Shown here: one piece after another, positions 4,447 through 6,294 of the stretch
How the letters are laid out: each line of letters begins with the position of its first letter
Numbering within the stretch: the stretch's first letter is position 1
Source of the DNA: an uncultured Coriobacteriaceae bacterium
GTDB lineage: Bacteria; Actinomycetota; Coriobacteriia; Coriobacteriales; Atopobiaceae
Assembly (NCBI GenBank): GCA_902772085.1
Contig: CACXZL010000109.1
Coordinates: 1-6,294, forward strand
DNA: 6,294 bases
Direction: 5' to 3'
The notes under the pieces: model-generated
Told to the model about the DNA's origin: nothing
Databases searched by the model: none
What the model saw: only the letters and a program-made list of their open reading frames with translations
Program-made: the position numbers and the translations under genes

Positions 4447-6294
4447 CTACACGATCTGCGTCTCGCGCGTGACGGCGGGGAAGCTTCTCATAGCACCCGT
4501 GGGGCAGGCGGCGACGCACTTCAGGCAGTTTGCACAGAAGGTGCGGGCCTCTTCGGGAACCATCGGGTTCACCACCGTGGAAAAACCGCGGTTGTACAAG
4601 CCGAGGAAGGTCTTGCCCACCACCTGGTCGCAGGTGCGATAGCACAGACCACAGAGCACGCACTTGTCGGGATCGTGCACGATAACGTCACGAGCAACCG
4701 GCACGTCCTCACGCTTGTGCATCTCACCAGCAAACTTGCTCGGCTCCACATCGAAGCAGTTCGCAAAGCGGATAAGACGGCAGTCGAAGTAGTCGTGGCA
4801 GCCGCACTCCAAGCAGCGAGACGCCTCGCGGAGCGCCTGCTCCTCGGTAAAGCCGAAGTAGATGGGCTCGAAGTTGTCGCGGCGCTCCTCCGGCGTAAGG
4901 CCCGGCATCTTCTCGCGCTTTTGCTTGGGCTCGTCCTCGAAGTCCTCGGGCGTTTTCTCCTGCGTGACGAAGTAGGGTACCTTGGCGCGGACCTCGTCGC
5001 CCTCAAGGAAGTTGTTTATGCAGAGCGCTGCCTTCTGGGCCTCGGCGATGGCCTGGATGGCGATGCCGGCACCACGGTTCGTCACGTCGCCCGCCGCGAA
5101 GACGTTGTCGAACGCCGTACGGAAGGTCATCTCGTCGCAGGCGATGGTACCGCGCGGAGATAGCAGCTCAGGTGCCACACCCTCGCAGTCCGCACCTTGG
5201 CCGATGGCCATGAGCACGTCATCGATGGGGATGTCCTCGGTCTTGCCCTCCACCGGAACAGGGCGACGACGACCAGAGGCGTCCGGCTCGCCAAGCTCCA
5301 TGACTTGGAGACGCATTCCTGTGACATGGCCGTTCTCGCCATAGAACTCAATGGGATTGGTGAGGAATTTGAAGGTCACGCCCTCTTCCTCGGCTTCCTC
5401 GATCTCCACATCCGCCGCCGGCATCTCGTTGCGCGTGCGGCGATACACCACGTAGACCTCCTTGGCACCAAGGCGCACGGCGGTGCGGCAGCAGTCCATG
5501 GCAGTGTTTCCACCACCGCAGACGGCGACGCGCTCGCCAAGTGCGGGATGCTCTCCCATGCCAAGCTGCTCCAAGAAGTCGATGCCACCATGAACGCCCT
5601 CAAGGTCCTCGCCGGGCACCCGCATGTTCAACGAGCGCCAGGCGCCAATGGCCAAGAGCACGGCATCGTAGCGGTTGCGCAGATCCTCGAAGTCGATGTC
5701 GCGACCCAGGCGAACGCCGGTCTGCACCTCCACGCCCGCATCGAGAATGATCTGAATCTCGCGATCGAGCACTGCTTTGGGCAGACGATACTCGGGGATG
5801 CCGTAACGCAGCATCCCACCGAGCTTGGGCTGCTGGTCGAAGATCGTCACCGCATGCCCGTAGCGACGCAGGAAGTATGCCGCGGTAAGACCCGCAGGTC
5901 CGCCGCCCACGATGGCCACATGCTTGCCCGTGCTGGGCTCGCACGTCACCTTGTAGGGATCGCCATCCGCCTCGACCTTGTCGGCTGCAAAGGCTTTGAG
6001 GAAGGCGATGGATATAGGCTCCTCCACCATCTTGCGACGACACGCGTCCTCGCAGGGGTGCGGGCACACTCGGCCAATGGAAGCCGGCAGGGGAAACGCC
6101 TCATAGATGGTAGACACAGCGTCCTTGTAGCGACCTTCGCGAATCTCTCCCACGTACTTTTGGCAGTCGGTCATGGCTGGGCAGTTGAGCTTGCAGGGCC
6201 CACGACAGTCGCCGGTGTGGTCCGAGAGCAGAAGCTCCAGTGCGGTCTTGCGAGCACGCGTCACGCGGTCGGTCTTGGTGCTTACCACATATCC
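4447..6294 (-). CDS. GltD-like FAD/NAD(P)H oxidoreductase with Fe-S clusters (5' end outside window)
   Basis: The visible 615 residues are the larger C-terminal part of a cytoplasmic Fe-S flavoprotein. Numbering from the GTG at 6288: residues 18-23 ELLLSD; Cys 28, 32, 36, 42 and 75, 79, 83, resembling the Fe-S region of glutamate synthase small subunit; FAD-binding VGGGPAG (127-133); NAD(P)-binding GGGNTAMD (258-265) with YRRTRNEMPA (282-291); second FAD motif AAGD (398-401); Cys 492, 495, 497, 503; then two ferredoxin motifs, CVLCGLCYRTC (543-553) and CANCLKCVAACP (585-596). The frame is open to the window end, and the first residues (GYVVSTKTDRV) look like the end of a NuoG-like 2Fe-2S domain, so a further N-terminal domain is probable. 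It likely passes electrons between NAD(P)H and ferredoxin or a partner such as a formate dehydrogenase or hydrogenase. A plain GltD is unlikely because of the extra clusters. Confidence 0.9.
   Translation of the reverse strand, partial: GYVVSTKTDRVTRARKTALELLLSDHTGDCRGPCKLNCPAMTDCQKYVGEIREGRYKDAVSTIYEAFPLPASIGRVCPHPCEDACRRKMVEEPISIAFLKAFAADKVEADGDPYKVTCEPSTGKHVAIVGGGPAGLTAAYFLRRYGHAVTIFDQQPKLGGMLRYGIPEYRLPKAVLDREIQIILDAGVEVQTGVRLGRDIDFEDLRNRYDAVLLAIGAWRSLNMRVPGEDLEGVHGGIDFLEQLGMGEHPALGERVAVCGGGNTAMDCCRTAVRLGAKEVYVVYRRTRNEMPAADVEIEEAEEEGVTFKFLTNPIEFYGENGHVTGMRLQVMELGEPDASGRRRPVPVEGKTEDIPIDDVLMAIGQGADCEGVAPELLSPRGTIACDEMTFRTAFDNVFAAGDVTNRGAGIAIQAIAEAQKAALCINNFLEGDEVRAKVPYFVTQEKTPEDFEDEPKQKREKMPGLTPEERRDNFEPIYFGFTEEQALREASRCLECGCHDYFDCRLIRFANCFDVEPSKFAGEMHKREDVPVARDVIVHDPDKCVLCGLCYRTCDQVVGKTFLGLYNRGFSTVVNPMVPEEARTFCANCLKCVAACPTGAMRSFPAVTRETQIV

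Noticed and set aside
3988..5163. A 391-codon plus-strand open frame through the repeat array and into the oxidoreductase region
   Set aside because: The first part is translation of the tandem palindromes and the second is antisense to a clear GltD-like gene. It lacks a ribosome binding site, and no known motif is visible.

Overview
The window is GC-rich and gene-dense, with strong purine-rich ribosome binding sites. It contains an ammonium-transport/PII pair in the actinobacterial order (amtB before glnB/glnK), an anaerobe-type Fe-S flavoprotein, and the decayed remnant of a HipA-like kinase of a form I associate with gut Coriobacteriia (the Olsenella/Collinsella/Atopobium group). An anaerobic coriobacterial host is my inference; no rRNA or other marker gene is present to confirm it.

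Layout from left to right. Positions 1-204 hold no gene but contain a 54-nt hairpin at the window edge and a REP-like repeat. glnB/glnK (558 to 205) and amtB (1820 to 579) lie on the minus strand as a two-gene operon with amtB first. Upstream of amtB is a 61-bp palindromic element (2070-2130). It abuts a broken HipA-like gene (2671 to about 2129) that carries a nonsense codon, two opposite frameshifts and a lost catalytic C-terminus. A second REP-like copy (2725-2748) separates this pseudogene from a small two-helix membrane protein (3019 to 2753). A short divergent promoter region then leads to a plus-strand HAD/Cof-type phosphatase (3122-3955), which ends in a strong intrinsic terminator (3986-4034). 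Positions 4063-4403 hold five inverted-repeat units at a 72-74 bp period in the convergent intergenic gap. The rest (4447-6294, minus strand) is a large GltD-like FAD/NAD(P)H oxidoreductase with several iron-sulfur cluster motifs; its N-terminus lies beyond the right edge.

Functionally, AmtB and PII form the ammonium uptake and nitrogen-sensing pair. This PII lacks both T-loop tyrosines (46 and 51), so it probably responds to effectors (ATP/ADP/2-oxoglutarate) without covalent modification at Tyr51. The HAD phosphatase, the small membrane protein and the oxidoreductase have no evident link to nitrogen control. The least explained features are the 73-bp-period palindromic array and the 61-bp three-copy palindrome at the breakpoint of the pseudogene.
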